A DNA stretch of 64,000 nucleotides from Siniperca chuatsi (lineage: Eukaryota > Chordata > Actinopteri > Centrarchiformes > Sinipercidae), in NCBI RefSeq assembly GCF_020085105.1, contig NC_058055.1, forward strand, positions 23,231,822 through 23,295,821, read 5' to 3'. How positions within the stretch are numbered: position 1 is the first letter of the stretch; each line of letters starts with the position of its first letter. Both the position numbers and the translations under genes were made by a program. Positions 13,313 through 25,335 of the stretch are shown in pieces. The notes under the pieces were generated by a model. It worked only from the letters and a program-made list of their open reading frames with translations. It did not search any database and was not told the DNA's origin.

Positions 13313-15161
13313 TATGCCTAGTGATCCATAACATCATTTCTGTAACATGTTTCAGCTGTTTATATCACTCTCAATGTTTTTCTAGGCAGCTTTAATATCC
13401 TTTCCTTCCCTGCTGTCTCATAGTAGTTGTTGTATCAAACTATTACCTCACATTAGGAATCAATAACCTTTCATATTATGCATTTGTTGGAAGTACTGAC
13501 TGCTCGACTCTCAGCAGGACCATGCAGCGTGTGGACTGGATTTGTACATTGTTCAGGGACTCAATCAGGCCCTACATTTTTCATTTATCCTCACAGCGTT
13601 TGGCAGCTTCCCAAAAGGCATAAAGTGACTGGCGTCTGCAGGAAATAGAGGGGAGTTCTGAGACTCACTCAGGACACATCTCTCTAATTATTGCTGCCTC
13701 TCTCTGCTGTTTTAAAATCAACTGTAGTTTCCATCTTTTTTCTGTGGTGCTTTCATTTATTCTCTCTGTTTTACCTGCCACTGCCTTTAAAGTCACTCGA
13801 GCCTCATCTTGGATCAAAAGATGAGTTACAAGGAGGAGCTGACAGTTTGAAAATGTGCACCTCTGCTGGGGCAGCAACAAGAATGAGCATTAGATGGTCT
13901 GTGAGGTTAGTAACCCACTGACATTCACCGATTCATTGATCTCTGTAAGAAATATGCAGTAATTAAGGAAGGCAGGGATGTGAAAAATATTAAATCAGCA
14001 GCAAACAGACTTAAAGAGCCTTGTAGAAAATATTTGTGTGTACTGTGGGTGTGTCAGTTAAATAAAACAAGAATCAACCTGAACATTTTGTCTTTCAGCT
14101 CCATCTGCATGACCGGAAGTTAGATTTGGCACCACTGAAGCAGCGTATGCTGATTGTGACAGACAAGTGCACTGATGCGAAAACTTTGCTCCTGGTTTAA
14201 GTGAAAGTGATCTTTTACACCAAGCAGCAGCTACCACAGCAGACTGGGGAAGACTGCAGTTCCTCTAATGACCACTAGATGCATGGTTTTATGAAATTTA
14301 AAATTTTGTTGAACAATTATGCTTTAACTGTTCCTTCAAATTAGTAATTTGTGTTTTTTATATGCTTACTTTGTTCCCTAAGTTCAGAAATACATACCCT
14401 TGTATTACTTAAATGATTTCCTTAAATTATTAAACTGCCCTTGTCTCAAGGACAACAAATGTATTCGCTAAGATATATCAAAGCTAATACAATTATTTGT
14501 TTATTGGCCAAAATCCCTGTGACTCATTCAAAGATCAAAATAAAACTGTATTAAATCATAAGCATAGCAGAGTGAGACTATTGAAAGGACAAGTTCAAAT
14601 GTGGTAATGCTATTAATACATTTAATGGTATTAATTATAAATTCAGAATACATTAAAGGTAAAGGAAACTTGATTTAGAATCATGTGTTTTTTTCCATGA
14701 TGATGGAAAAACTAACACCATAAATTGTTGTTTTTACATTTTTGTTTGTGTACGGAATAAATAAATGAGATACAGCTTGTTGATTGGTGAGCTTTGTTGC
14801 TAGGCCTATTCTTGAATTTCAGAGAGCCAGGCTAGCTGTTTTCCCCTGCTTCCTGTCTTAATGCTAAGCTAGACTTGTGTCCAGCTGTATACTGTGATTG
14901 GTATCGATCTTCTCATCTAAGGAATGTTCACTATTCCTTTAAGCTTTTGGTACTTTTGACTTAATAAGATCGTATGTTCATGTATGTGTTTGTTAAAGAG
15001 GGATTAGCACTGCCTCAAAGAGCAGAGCCTTTAATGCCAAATCGAACTGTATAACCATTTGCTATAAATGCTTCTTGACACAAGTGTCTGACTGAAAAAC
15101 AATTAAGTAAGTTATACCTCAAAGCATTTAAAAGCAAGTAAAGCATTTCTAAACAAGACTA
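13313..15161. other. Gene-free intergenic DNA
   Basis: No supported gene, RNA or repeat boundary. Overlapping 70-76 codon frames on both strands around 13665-13921 look like chance frames. Confidence 0.45.
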
Positions 15162-15591
15162 AGCCATGCTAGTGGCTCTGTGCGGCTATATGTGCTTTGA
15201 TCTAAATACTCATGTCAGCATGCTCACGATGACAATGCTAACATGCTGATGTTAAGCAGGTATAATATTTACAATGTTCACCTTCTTAGTTTAGCATGTT
15301 AGTATGAACAAAATTAGCACAAAATACAGCTGAGGCTGATGGGAATGTCATTAGTTTTGCAGGTAATTGGTCACAAACAAAAGTATTGGACAAACTGAAA
15401 TGATGATTTCACTAGAGAAAAGTCAGGGGGTCACCAAAGTCGGTAGGATTCATTCTCTGGGGATTATTTATGTCTGTGCCAAATGTCATGGCAATCCATC
15501 TAATAGTTATAGGCAATTTTCAGTCTGGACCAACCAACAGACAGACCAACAGACTGACATTGCCATCCACAGAGCCATGCCACTAGCATGG
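15162..15591 (+). mobile_element. Non-autonomous TIR DNA element, reference copy of an abundant family
   Basis: The left end AGCCATGCTAGTGGC (15162-15176) and the right end GCCACTAGCATGGCT (15577-15591) are perfect inverted complements of 15 bp, with further partial complementarity (CTCTGTG against CACAGAG) just inside. The 430-bp body holds palindromic GTTAGCATG blocks and no transposase. Related copies in this window lie at 7203, 13118, 19981 and, in reverse, 48357. The family is a MITE by structure; the superfamily cannot be fixed because I see no clear target-site duplication. Confidence 0.75.
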
Positions 15592-15741
15592 CTAAAAATG
15601 ATGCTGATTCATTGTCTTCCAGAAACTTTAGATATTAGAAAGGCTAATACTCAGTGATACTAAAGGTTCGCTCTACAAATTCTCTACTTAATCTGTCTGT
15701 ATTTGTCATATTATAATATCCATGACCCCCAAATTTTACAC

Positions 15742-15878
15742 CTGAGAATGCAGTCACAGGTCAATCAGTAGAAAGAGCCACAAAACCTTTAGTTATTCTT
15801 TTCACCAAACAAAGCTGCTTGATACCAGGAATGTTGTAGTATTTCTTGTTGCTGCTTGACCTGTGACTGCATCATCAG
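15742..15878. repeat. Imperfect 27-bp inverted repeat with 83-bp spacer
   Basis: 15742-15768 and 15852-15878 are inverted complements matching at 24 of 27 positions, including an uninterrupted 17-bp core (ATGCAGTCACAGGTCAA at 15748-15764 and its complement at 15856-15872). The 83-bp middle has no coding capacity. A very small MITE or a hairpin element would look like this; no target duplication is evident. Confidence 0.6.
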
Positions 15879-17264
15879 AATTTAGAATTTGGGATGGTGG
15901 CAGTTTGAGTTTTGAATACAACAGTGCTTCCTTTTCAGTAATTTGTATACATCTCAGTTATAAACTCATAAATTCACTTGAAATCATTCAATGTGAAAAC
16001 TGGATAAAAATTAATTCTCCATATTATCTTTCTTGCTTTTTTATCAATATTGCTGTCATTTAAATAAAATCATTTATTTGTTTTAGAAGTTCATACTTAC
16101 AAACACTGTTTGTGCATTTCATTTGCATATCATTCTTCTAGCCACATTTTTATCCATTCAGCCAGTAAACAGCCCTTGAACTTAGCTGCCACCTTTTCAA
16201 TGATTAAGCCAGTTCATTTATGGAGTACGCTGTTGAAGGATTTATCAGCAAAACATTCATTGTACTGCTTAACAAAGACACTTTTCAGTCATTTTTCTTT
16301 AGTGTTGGCCAGTTTGTCCTCTTATTGCTACTTTAGGACCCTTGCGCACCTCACCCTTTTATTGTTTGGATATTGATTTGACCTCTTCCAGCCCCTGCTT
16401 CTTTCTATTTCGTTTCTGTGAAAGTAATGTGCAAGATGACAAGGAGGACATTTTATTCAAGCAGCTGTAAATAAGAAGGCTGCCCTTTGAGTTGTGGCCC
16501 GAGGAAGTTCTTTTAGTGTGAAGGGCATCTCTGCTGCACTTCCTGCTAACCCGTGGTCTTTGTGAGAAGGAAACCCAGAGTCATAGTCCTACTCACATTT
16601 TGTGAATTCTTCCAGTTTGGTCATAGAGGATGCATTGACAGCCAAAGGGAGAACACATTACACCAAGAAATATATGTATTTATATGTAAAATATATGAAA
16701 TATATGTACAGATTACACCTTCTAACTAGGAAGCAAAAAAACCCATCTTGTTTGTATGTTACTTACAGTAGTGCAGATGTATATATCCGATGTTTTGCAG
16801 ATACATTCAACAGAGTGTACACCTACTCTCGATTATTTACACCTTACAGTGGCTTTTAAAAATTACGTTTGTGGAGCCAAATACTAGGGCATTAGATTTA
16901 TGTGGTCTGCAGAGGTCTCGTGAATGTTACATAGTCAAAACTATGCATGCCAACCTCCTCCTCCTTACTTTGGTTAGTAGGACTTTGACTCACTTAGGGG
17001 ACAGTAACACCATAGCAAACACTAGCTAACCTCACAATAGCATGTTAGTTGATTCACCTAATATTTGAGCCACTCAAAAGCCTCTGAGAGGTTTGGAAAA
17101 AAGCTAATTTAGCTGGTTTGATTTCTGTCAGTCATGACATACAGAGTCAAGAAAGCTACTGTACATGGATGGTGGTACATCTATTTTGGAAGGGGTTCAC
17201 ACCTCAAAACTGCCAACTTGCAGCCTGTTGCAGCTGAACATGAGTTAGTTCCGCAGATTGGTTG
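15879..17264. other. Gene-free intergenic DNA
   Basis: Small frames of 66-88 codons without recognisable features. No repeat termini identified. Confidence 0.4.
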
Positions 17265-18176
17265 TTAAAGGTAGAATGAGTGAGATTTGTCGGTTGCTGT
17301 TTGGAAGGAAAGAGCAACTATGAACATCGGAAAGAAAGGAAGATCTACAACATGCTGTTACGCACATAAAACAGACAAAGTAATGTATTCTATTACAGAT
17401 ATGTGGGAAGGGGTTGTAACCCTTGACTCTGTTCAAAGATGGTCTCTGGCGTTGGCGATGGGACTGGCCTCCTCCAGATGATGCCGGTTTTGGTCCAGTG
17501 TTCACAGAAAGCCAATCTGCCAGTCTGTTTCTAGTGGTCATTAAGTCTCTGGTCCAGTCTTTGCCATTGATGTCGTGTTTACTACATATGTGATGATTGC
17601 CCCCCCACAATTTTGTTGTAGTGATGCCGCCGTGTTCTCAGATCTTACCAATTACTTAAAGCAATGGTACACTGACTTGTAATAGGGAGAATGGCACCTC
17701 TTTCATTCCCTGAACGCCTGTTCTTGCAGTATGTAACTTGGGTTGAGTGGGTACAATCTCCAGCGAGAATTGCATAATTCTAAATCACACACCACCAACT
17801 ATGGGTCTTCAGCTAGCTATAAGAAGACGCTAGCGCGGTATTCTCAGTACCGACATCATGGCAGAGACGAAGAGACTGAAGAGGACATTGATGGAGGAAG
17901 CTAAGAAGAGAAAAAGAGAGATTGACCGAGCAAGAGGCCGGACAAGAGTAAATCTCAGACTGGCTTTTAGTCGTTGGCAAGAGCTTCAAGAAAAAAAAAA
18001 GGCTACATGACAGACGCCGAGCTGACCTTCTTGCTGTTGGACTAGTAAGTAATATTAGCTGGCTTGCTATGTCTTGTGTTGTTGCACTTGCTTGATGTAA
18101 AAGTGAATTGCACTCTGAAACTGTAGGGGCACCAAATAGTAAAAAAAAAAAAAAATCTTGCATAATAGGGCTTTAA
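17265..18176 (+). mobile_element. TTAA-flanked element containing a small basic open frame
   Basis: The segment is bounded by TTAA at 17265-17268 and at 18173-18176. Internal ends start AG on both strands, but the remaining terminal similarity is weak (about 11 of 20). TTAA target choice is typical of the piggyBac and Kolobok superfamilies. Inside, 17858-18010 encodes a short, very basic polypeptide. No transposase is visible. Boundaries are inferred from the TTAA pair and could be coincidental in AT-rich DNA. Confidence 0.4.
17858..18045 (+). pseudogene. Frameshifted small basic coiled-coil frame in a repeat element
   Basis: ATG at 17858 opens a 50-codon frame starting MAETKRLKRT, dense in Lys and Arg, with KKRKREIDRARGRTRV and then a FSRWQEL segment. 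It ends at a TGA (18008-18010) just after a run of ten A at 17991-18000. In another frame past the A run, the sequence continues with an acidic, Leu-rich segment (TDAELTFLLLD) up to 18042, where a TAG is overlapped by a GTAAGT splice-donor-like site. Similar short Arg/Lys-rich plus RW-x-EL frames occur repeatedly in fish genomes, as I recall, and have no assigned function. The shift may be real decay or a homopolymer error. Confidence 0.45.
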
Positions 18177-19980
18177 GTGAGTACAGTGTTATCATCATCG
18201 ATAGAAACGATGGCCACAGCTCCCAGAGTAAAACAAAAGTAAATGGCCTTTAACTTTCCACTGCACTGCACTATTCTCAGTGTCAAACAAATTCCTGTTT
18301 CTGGCCCTGTTTCCTGTACGCCATCCTTTAACGATTTCATTAAATTTCTTGGACACATTCTCAGCTGAGCAACTGGTGTGAGCAACTGGTGTCTGGCTCA
18401 TGTTGCCACAGCAATATACCATCAATTCATACCAAGAGCAGAAATGTAGTGAGTGAATCATTCATTATCAGATGTGTTCTCATTTGGTATCTGCTTCAAG
18501 CTCACTATCGCAGCCAGAAACACTAATACCACAGATGATGGCGCAGCACTCAAAGCTCAGCAGTACAACAACAGGGTGTCAGGGTTGCAAGCTCTACAAA
18601 CATTGGCTTCTTTCTACCCGCAGAACACACACATGGAAACACACACACCCCTCCACCACCGCGGCCGCTGCCTCCAGCATGTGCTATTTTGCCAACTGCA
18701 ACCCTGGGCAAGATAATAAGATGGCCAGCAGACATTTTGTCAATATTTCTGTCTTGGCTCAGAGTGTGCCTGGCCGGCTGCTTACTGATAGATGTGTTGA
18801 CTGAATTCTTTTTTCTTTTTTTTTTCCACAGGAGCTCTGCCCTGGTTTGCCAGACTGCAAGGGAGCAAGTAGAGGCAAGTGTATAGGGAGGAGAGAAGGG
18901 CTCACTAATGCAAAGCAGTTCATTAAAATCAAGCACAAAGCATCTATCAGGGGGGAGGGATGCTGCTAATCAGTGCCTGTGGTTAGTCCAGCAATATGTA
19001 AAAAGGAGAGTACACTCCTCAGCTGTGATCTTGTCTGGGGAGCAGCGGAGTTGGTTGATGCTAAGGAGGCCGTGCAGATGATTCATTTTCCAGAAGGATG
19101 CTATGAGACTCTGCTCTTGGTCTGCCATCTGATTAACATACACAGCATTATTCATGTCATGAATATACAAGGAGGCAAGGAACAAATAAATACTGACATG
19201 CATCCAGGAGCTGATAAATATTAAATGGAGCACACATGGCTTCAGATTTTACCATTTCATAATTTGAACATTCATGCTGTGAGGCCCCTTAGCCAAGGTC
19301 TAATCTTGGGTTTAAACAGGTTGAGCAGCCATGTGAGGAAACAAAAAGTTCTTCACAAACATCATATTTGTGCGTCATATAGGTCATGAATACTGGAATT
19401 CCGATCTTGGTATAATCATTAGAAGTTTGCAATTTTGTGCAGTTGATTCAGAGAGTACCATAGAACTAAAAGGCAGCTTCTCATTTGTTACTATATGTGA
19501 CTCTTCTTCACATTTCAACCGGAAATTGTAATGCTTTTATGCTGAATTATAATTCAGCATAATTTGGCCACATAGAAATTAATGTATGAAGTCACTATGT
19601 GTGTAATTATCCATTAAAGCGTTAACTAATCACACAAACTCAGATTGACTTGATTATTTATATTTCTTTATGGTGAGCAACAGCAATTCATGTAGCCAAC
19701 ATCCTGCATTAATTCAAGTGGTAAATCACTGTGAGTCATGCATTACTTAAGCATGCGTTGTGTAACCTTATTATAAAGTGTTACCGTATTTTCTTATATA
19801 AACACATTGTATTTGCTTTATGTGCTCCAACTTTAGATTTGTTTAGGATTTAATGCTCTTTTGCCATTTCAGTATACATTAGTTGATTGTGAGCTCACAT
19901 AAACCAAAACAAGAAACCTAAAGACATCGCATTACCACACTGATGACATAAAACACGTGGTAACAAGACAAAAAGTCTAC
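18177..19980. other. Gene-free DNA, with a conserved-looking block near 19,000-19,230
   Basis: No gene is supported. A rare GCGGCCGC octamer lies at about 18660. Long frames overlap on both strands at 18472-18936, a sign of chance openness rather than coding. The block at 19005-19230 is repeat-free and contains GATTAAC, ATTATTCATG and GATAAATATTAAA motifs of the kind seen in noncoding enhancers; this is a suggestion only. Confidence 0.35.
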
Positions 19981-20160
19981 AGCCATGCTAGTGGCTCTGA
20001 GAGGCTGTAGTTACAGCAGGCACAGTAGTGCTTTGAGCTAAATGCTAACGTCAGCATGCTGATGTTTAGCAGGTATAATGTTTACCATGTTCACCATCTT
20101 AGTTTAGCATGTTAGCATGCTAACATTTGCTAATTAGCACTAAACACAAAGTACAGCTTG
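19981..20160 (+). mobile_element. 5' fragment of the AGCCATGCTAGTGGC TIR family
   Basis: Begins with a perfect left TIR (AGCCATGCTAGTGGC, 19981-19995) and carries the AGCATGCTGATGTTTAGCAGG, CACCATCTTAGTTTAGCATG and GTTAGCATGCTAACATT blocks in family order. It breaks off after AAGTACAGCT. Non-coding and truncated at the right. Confidence 0.7.
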
Positions 20161-22699
20161 TCAGTATTTAGTCATGAACCAAGCTATAGCAAATAGCTTG
20201 GTTTATGGAAAAACTCAACAGCAATGTCTCTTCATGACCCGGATACTCAAGATCATCCACAGACCTTAGTGTGAGCAGTTTCATGTAGGAAGTATTTTAA
20301 TACAGTTTCAAATGTATTTTTTTGGTGCTTTGAGCACCACAAGCGAGTGCCATCTAGTTCCATTATATACGAGAGAAGGCAGACATCTCTACGGCCGATA
20401 TTTCCAAAACTCAGCAACTCACATCAAAACAATCTACAGTAGATGGATAAATAGCACTACAGGGAGGAAAAATTTGCATTTTTGATTTTGGGGTGAACTG
20501 CCCCTTTAAGACACAAAGGGAGAGAAAGACAAATGAGTCTTGAAATTAGTCTTCATTTACCGAGAACTTGTATCGAATTAGTCTTATCAAAGGTAATTAC
20601 ACAATTAACATTACATACTGTCTGTGAGTGCTGAGGACTGTCCAAATTCCAATTCATCAAGTCCACAAGGGGCCTCATACGGACTTTCTGCAGACTTCCA
20701 GAGTCCACTTGGGGTGAAGACTCCACCAGACTTAGCTCGGAAATTACCCATAATTCATAGCAATATGGATGTGACAATGTAAAATAGTAATTATAGTAAT
20801 ATCATATGCACCATATTTATTTTTGACATCATTTGTTTTTAATTTTTTGTTGTATAAGTTTATTGATGCAATATGTTTTGATAATGCACATACTGAATAT
20901 GCATAGGCTGAATAGCTTGAATTTATTATATTCTGTAAAGAAAGACAGGCAAAGGTTGGTTTGTGTCCACCTATAAATATTATATTGTCTTTGGCAGCTC
21001 ATGTAAAGGGACACTTTACTGCACTGACCATATCTAGTTATGGTTACCATGAAATGCAGCAGACCTGCATATGTGCAAAAGTTTCCAGTATACCGTTAGG
21101 AACCGTTCACAAAAATACTGTGAAATGAATTACTGGATCAGGAATTTGCACCCAGCACCCTCGCAGACTTGATATGATGGTGAACACGTCACAGTGCGTA
21201 TGACAAAAGTCTGCAAAGGCTCAGTATGGAGCATGGGGCATCCGCTGTGTGCTATGGGCATCAAATGATGTGTATCAAATTATGTGAAGTGCTCTGTCTG
21301 TGTTGCACTTAATGAGTGAATTGTCTGCAGTGTGAAGAAATAAAGACCACAGCAAGAAAATGTATCCTTTAAGTTTACTGGAAAGTAAAGAAAAGTCGAG
21401 TCAGCATTTAATTGAGGCCAAGACAAGTCTGAAGTAAAGTGGATTTGAAAACAAGAAAGTTCTAAGACACCAGAAAAGTTTCATATAAGACCAGAACTCA
21501 AACTCCAGAAAACTAAAAGTAAAAGTATTTTCTGCACTTGCCTAGGTGTCTTGTGTATGCATCACAGAGGTTATTAGCCCACAGTCTGGGGTTGTTGCCT
21601 TTGAATCATTAAGTAAAGGGTGAGTGTTTGAAGCTCCTTGATATAATGATCCTTGGCAACTCTGAGAGTTCAAAGTAAATTGGCAAGGGTAAAAAAGGCT
21701 TTTCTGCCACTGAACAAAATAGAGAAATCAGCGAGCTATGTTTAATAGAATTTTCATCAGTGCTCAACCAGTCTCTCAAATGGGTTATCTAAGATAATGG
21801 CTGCACGGGTTCATTACCTCCTTGTCAAATTAAATTTCTTTTTCTCCTCCAGGGGGATTGGATAGTGATTACAGATCTAACCAAAAGAAGGCTCTAACTT
21901 TCACTCTGTAAAACTGGGAAAAGGCCTCAATGACATCAAAATTAGTATATTTCATCTTGAGACCTTTGTTGTAAGCTGACCCATTCACATCACAAAGAGA
22001 GTAGGTGTTTAATGTGGTAGCACTGAGGATTGTCTTTGTTTGCCTTTTTTGTCTTTGTGTGACTCTTGTTCCTCTTAAGTGAAGGCCTTTTGTAAAAATG
22101 GGGCGATGCATAAGGCAACAAGCGGCATTTACTTAAATAAAACAATCAGTAGATGAGACATGGCTGTAGGGCTTAATGGATTCTTATTTATTGTTTTGTT
22201 TTGTTTTTAAAGGAAATTAAAATGTTAAATGGTGCGTACAAAACACAGAGACTCTAAACTCAACTGAAAATACATCCTGAAAATATAACTCTTACAGACC
22301 AAAGTGGAACAACTGCAATTGTCCACAAATTTAAAGTTAGAATCCTTAAGATTTCAATCCTGATAGATTTGGCAACACCTGTGTTTACTGGTAACAGTAA
22401 GTGCATTTTAATAATACTTCAGACTATAGTTCTAAAAGACGTGTGTCTTGCTGGCGTCAGCAAACAGGCCTTGAGTGGCCTGAAGAAGAGCAGGCAAACC
22501 AACCATGGGCTGAGAGGATTAATCGCGTCAAGTTGATTTAGCTAATGAAAAAAAGACCAATGAAGACGGTCAGCAGAGTTGCCCGGCACTGTCATACTGA
22601 ACTCAGGATCGAATGTTGCTCATTAGTGAAATTCACGCATATACCGTCTTTTTTCATCTGCATCACATTCAGCATGTGCATGTATTGTTTCCTTCTAAG
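20161..22699. other. Gene-free intergenic DNA
   Basis: No supported gene or RNA. Short frames of 73-80 codons on the minus strand have no recognisable similarity. Confidence 0.4.
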
Positions 22700-22921
22700 G
22701 TGGCTGACGTTCAGGAGCCATTAATGGCAGGGTTGGCTGTTCAGTCTTCAGCTCCTCTTGTCTACATGTCAAAGTGTTCTTGAGCTAGAGCCGCAATTGT
22801 TACTGACGGTTAGGCCAGTGCCTTACATGGTACAGTAGCTCCACAAACACTCAGCGTGTGGGTGAATTAGAAGCTCTTTGAGTAAAAGAGCTATATAAAT
22901 GTTGGCCATTTACCATTTTCC
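22700..22921 (+). repeat. Dispersed SINE-like repeat (copy A of a three-copy family)
   Basis: Shares with 27206-27420 and 47380-47634 the string GGGTTGGC, a CAGCTCCTC(C/T)TGTC block, ACATGTCAAAGTGT(T/C)CTTG, and a right end GCTATATAAATG...GCCATTTACCATTT. The family head resembles a tRNA-type pol III promoter in the better copies. This copy is diverged and non-coding. Confidence 0.55.
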
Positions 22922-23026
22922 AATGGCAGACTCCATGACAATGACAATGACTATTGAGAGGCAATAAAATGAAATGGCTATTGAGGAAAAAATGCCTGCC
23001 ATGAAAAAATATCAACAAGACTACCT

Positions 23027-23497
23027 CTGTGTCCCAGTTCCATACTACATATTAATTGTGTATAGAATGTACTACATACTATTCTTTATAGTATTTTTTT
23101 TTTTTGCAGGTAGTATACAAGATAACAACACACTGAACAGTTTTATACTAACAGGAAATGATACAATAAGCGTGCCATCGGACGTCAGTCAAACTGGGAC
23201 AGCACATTTTTTTCCAAAAATGTTGTACTTGTTTTCTGAGATGTTCTGGAGCTGTTTCACCACCATCCACAATTAGTTTTAATGTTGTCCAGATGTGAGC
23301 AGCGCCTTGATTTTCTTTGTGCATTGCATTGTGGGAGAATACTGTACATCAACAGCACATTCAAAAATCAAGGGGTTTTTTTTAGCACGCATACTGACTG
23401 TTTTGAATGTACTTTATTTTGTCACTTTTCCAGTGTGAACACACTACATACTCAAAAACTGCTCAGAAATATTGTGTAGTATAGATTTGGGACACAG
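23027..23497. mobile_element. TIR DNA element with CTGTGTCCCA ends
   Basis: The left end at 23027 reads CTGTGTCCCAGTTCCATACT and the right end, read on the minus strand from 23497, CTGTGTCCCAAATCTATACT, agreeing at 17 of 20 positions. A related copy lies at 42230-42554 and shares internal blocks: ATGATACAATA, CAGTCAAACTG, TTGTGCATTGCA, TTTATTTTGTCACTT, CCAGTGTGAACAC and ACTACATACTCAAAA. Frames of 100 and 65 codons inside are not transposase-like. Non-autonomous; superfamily not determined. Confidence 0.7.
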
Positions 23498-25195
23498 CCA
23501 CAGTAGCCGCTTTGTGAGGCTGTTCTTATGCATCGTTCATATCAGAGTTATCATAATTACGCTACAGGTGCCTGAGTTTTCAAAATAAATGCACATTTTA
23601 ACAAAAGTGTGACGGTTACTTAGGAGGACCTTCATCTTTGATACTATGCTAAGGTAAAAAAAAAAAAACAACAACATACAATGCTGTGGTTGTTTCAATT
23701 GAGACCATAAGGAGAGGTTTTTATTTTGCAAGGATAAACCACTGTATGGTTACATACCACTGTTCTTTCAGGTACTTTTAATTTCGATTGATATATTTGT
23801 TGGCAACACATCTAAAAAGCCATAAAAAGACTGAAGTCTGAGGAACCTTTCCTGACAAAAGGAAGGGTAAAGGTTTTTATTACCTCGCTAGTCGAAAGTG
23901 AAAATTGGAATGAAAATAAAAGCCAACATGTTTTGGCCACAGACTGGCCTTCAACATTGGGGAAGTACAAAGCAAAGTGAATGAAGCAGCTAAAAAGCAT
24001 TTTCTTTTACCCCTCTTTGAGGAAGAATTACATCAGACTGTACCACTCAAGATGTGCAGGATCTACAAATAAACAGCTTCAAAGAGATGGCTGTGCCACC
24101 TGTGTGATGAGTGAACTTTAATCATCAAAGTGGAATGGGTGGAGCATGTTGTGTCCAGAAGGCAATTTGCATTTTAATATGTTTTAAGTTGTTTGATTCA
24201 ACAGTGTGTGGATATTTTTCACAGCCAAATCGCATCATGGCAAATACTGGATCACTAAAGAGTTCACTAACTGTTAATAGTCTACAAAATATTCAAAGAC
24301 ACTGATAAGAACTTATGATGCCTTCAAGTGGGTTTGTGTTTAGTCCATTTGAATGATCTACTGATGTGGTATTCATGGCATCATATATGGAAATGTTCTG
24401 ATCTGACAAGTTAATGTTTTGGGAGCCCATGAAAATGACATTTTCTTAATTATCACTTTTTGTTTCATATTTCCTAGCATGACAGTGAAATGCAGGGAGC
24501 CTCAAACCAGTCACCACGTTGAAAAGGGAACAAAGGCAACGTCCATCTGCAGGAAAATTAACTTCCCTATGTGACATTTGAATTCCTCATGGCACAACTG
24601 AAACTGTGGACCTCTTCTCTTCATTAAAATATAATAAACAGATATGTCTTTGGATTAATACAATATTTTTAAGTTGAATGCTAATATAAACTTAAGACTA
24701 ATAAGACGGTGTAGTCCCTCATTCGTCCAGGAGTGTTCTATCGTAGAAAAGGTTTCAGTCGTAGTCATCTGGACACTGACTTAAGACTAATATAAATTTA
24801 GTCCTTTACTGTAGTATACACAAAGTCCTAAACTTCCAGTTTTGTATAATACTGTTACTGTTTACTACTGTTACTCTGTTGCCATTGTCTTTTTCTTTCT
24901 TTCTTTTTCCCTCAGTAGTAGATGTGGATGCTTAATGTAACCAAGGTTGGACGATCTCTCCTAGTTCAGAGCAGAGGTGGGACAAACTTATTGTTTTCAA
25001 ACATCTAGCAAGCCAAAGAGCCTGATATATATGGCGTTTTTTAAGTTCTATAACTTACACAGTGGAGTGTAACTGTACTTTGAACGTTGTCCACCCATTG
25101 CCACCAAATTTAGCACTTCATTTATTTTTAAAAATGTTGTCGGTGAACATAATCCAAGCAGCGGTTACGTTGGGTATCATAATGTACTTGGGAAA
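23498..25195. other. Gene-free intergenic DNA
   Basis: No supported gene. A short CTTT microsatellite lies at about 24893-24906. Confidence 0.4.
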
Positions 25196-25335
25196 ACAAT
25201 TTATTAATATCCATCCATCCTTTATCTATAACCATTTATCCTCAGAGGGTCGCAGGAGGCTGGAGCCGATTCCAGCTGACATTGGGCGAGAGGTGGGGTC
25301 CACCCTGGACAGGTCGCCAGTCGATTTAGTTATGT
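25196..25335 (-). repeat. SINE/LINE 3' tail fragment, minus orientation
   Basis: CCATCCATCC is followed by TTTATCTATAACCATTTATCC, GGGTCGCAGGAGGCTGGAGCC, CCAGCTGACATTGGGCGAGAGG and CCACCCTGGACAGGTCGCCAG. On the minus strand this is a conserved retroelement 3' end finishing in (GGAT)n, the same tail type as the SINE at 42824-43206. Only the 3' portion is present. Confidence 0.55.

Noticed and set aside
18472-18936. Overlapping 110- and 128-codon frames on opposite strands
   Set aside because: Mutual overlap, no splice-consistent extension, no recognisable protein. Openness follows from low stop density around the GC-rich patch.
15162-20160. Possible CRISPR-like spaced repeats
   Set aside because: Repeated GTTAGCATGC motifs are internal parts of a TIR transposon family with irregular spacing in vertebrate DNA.
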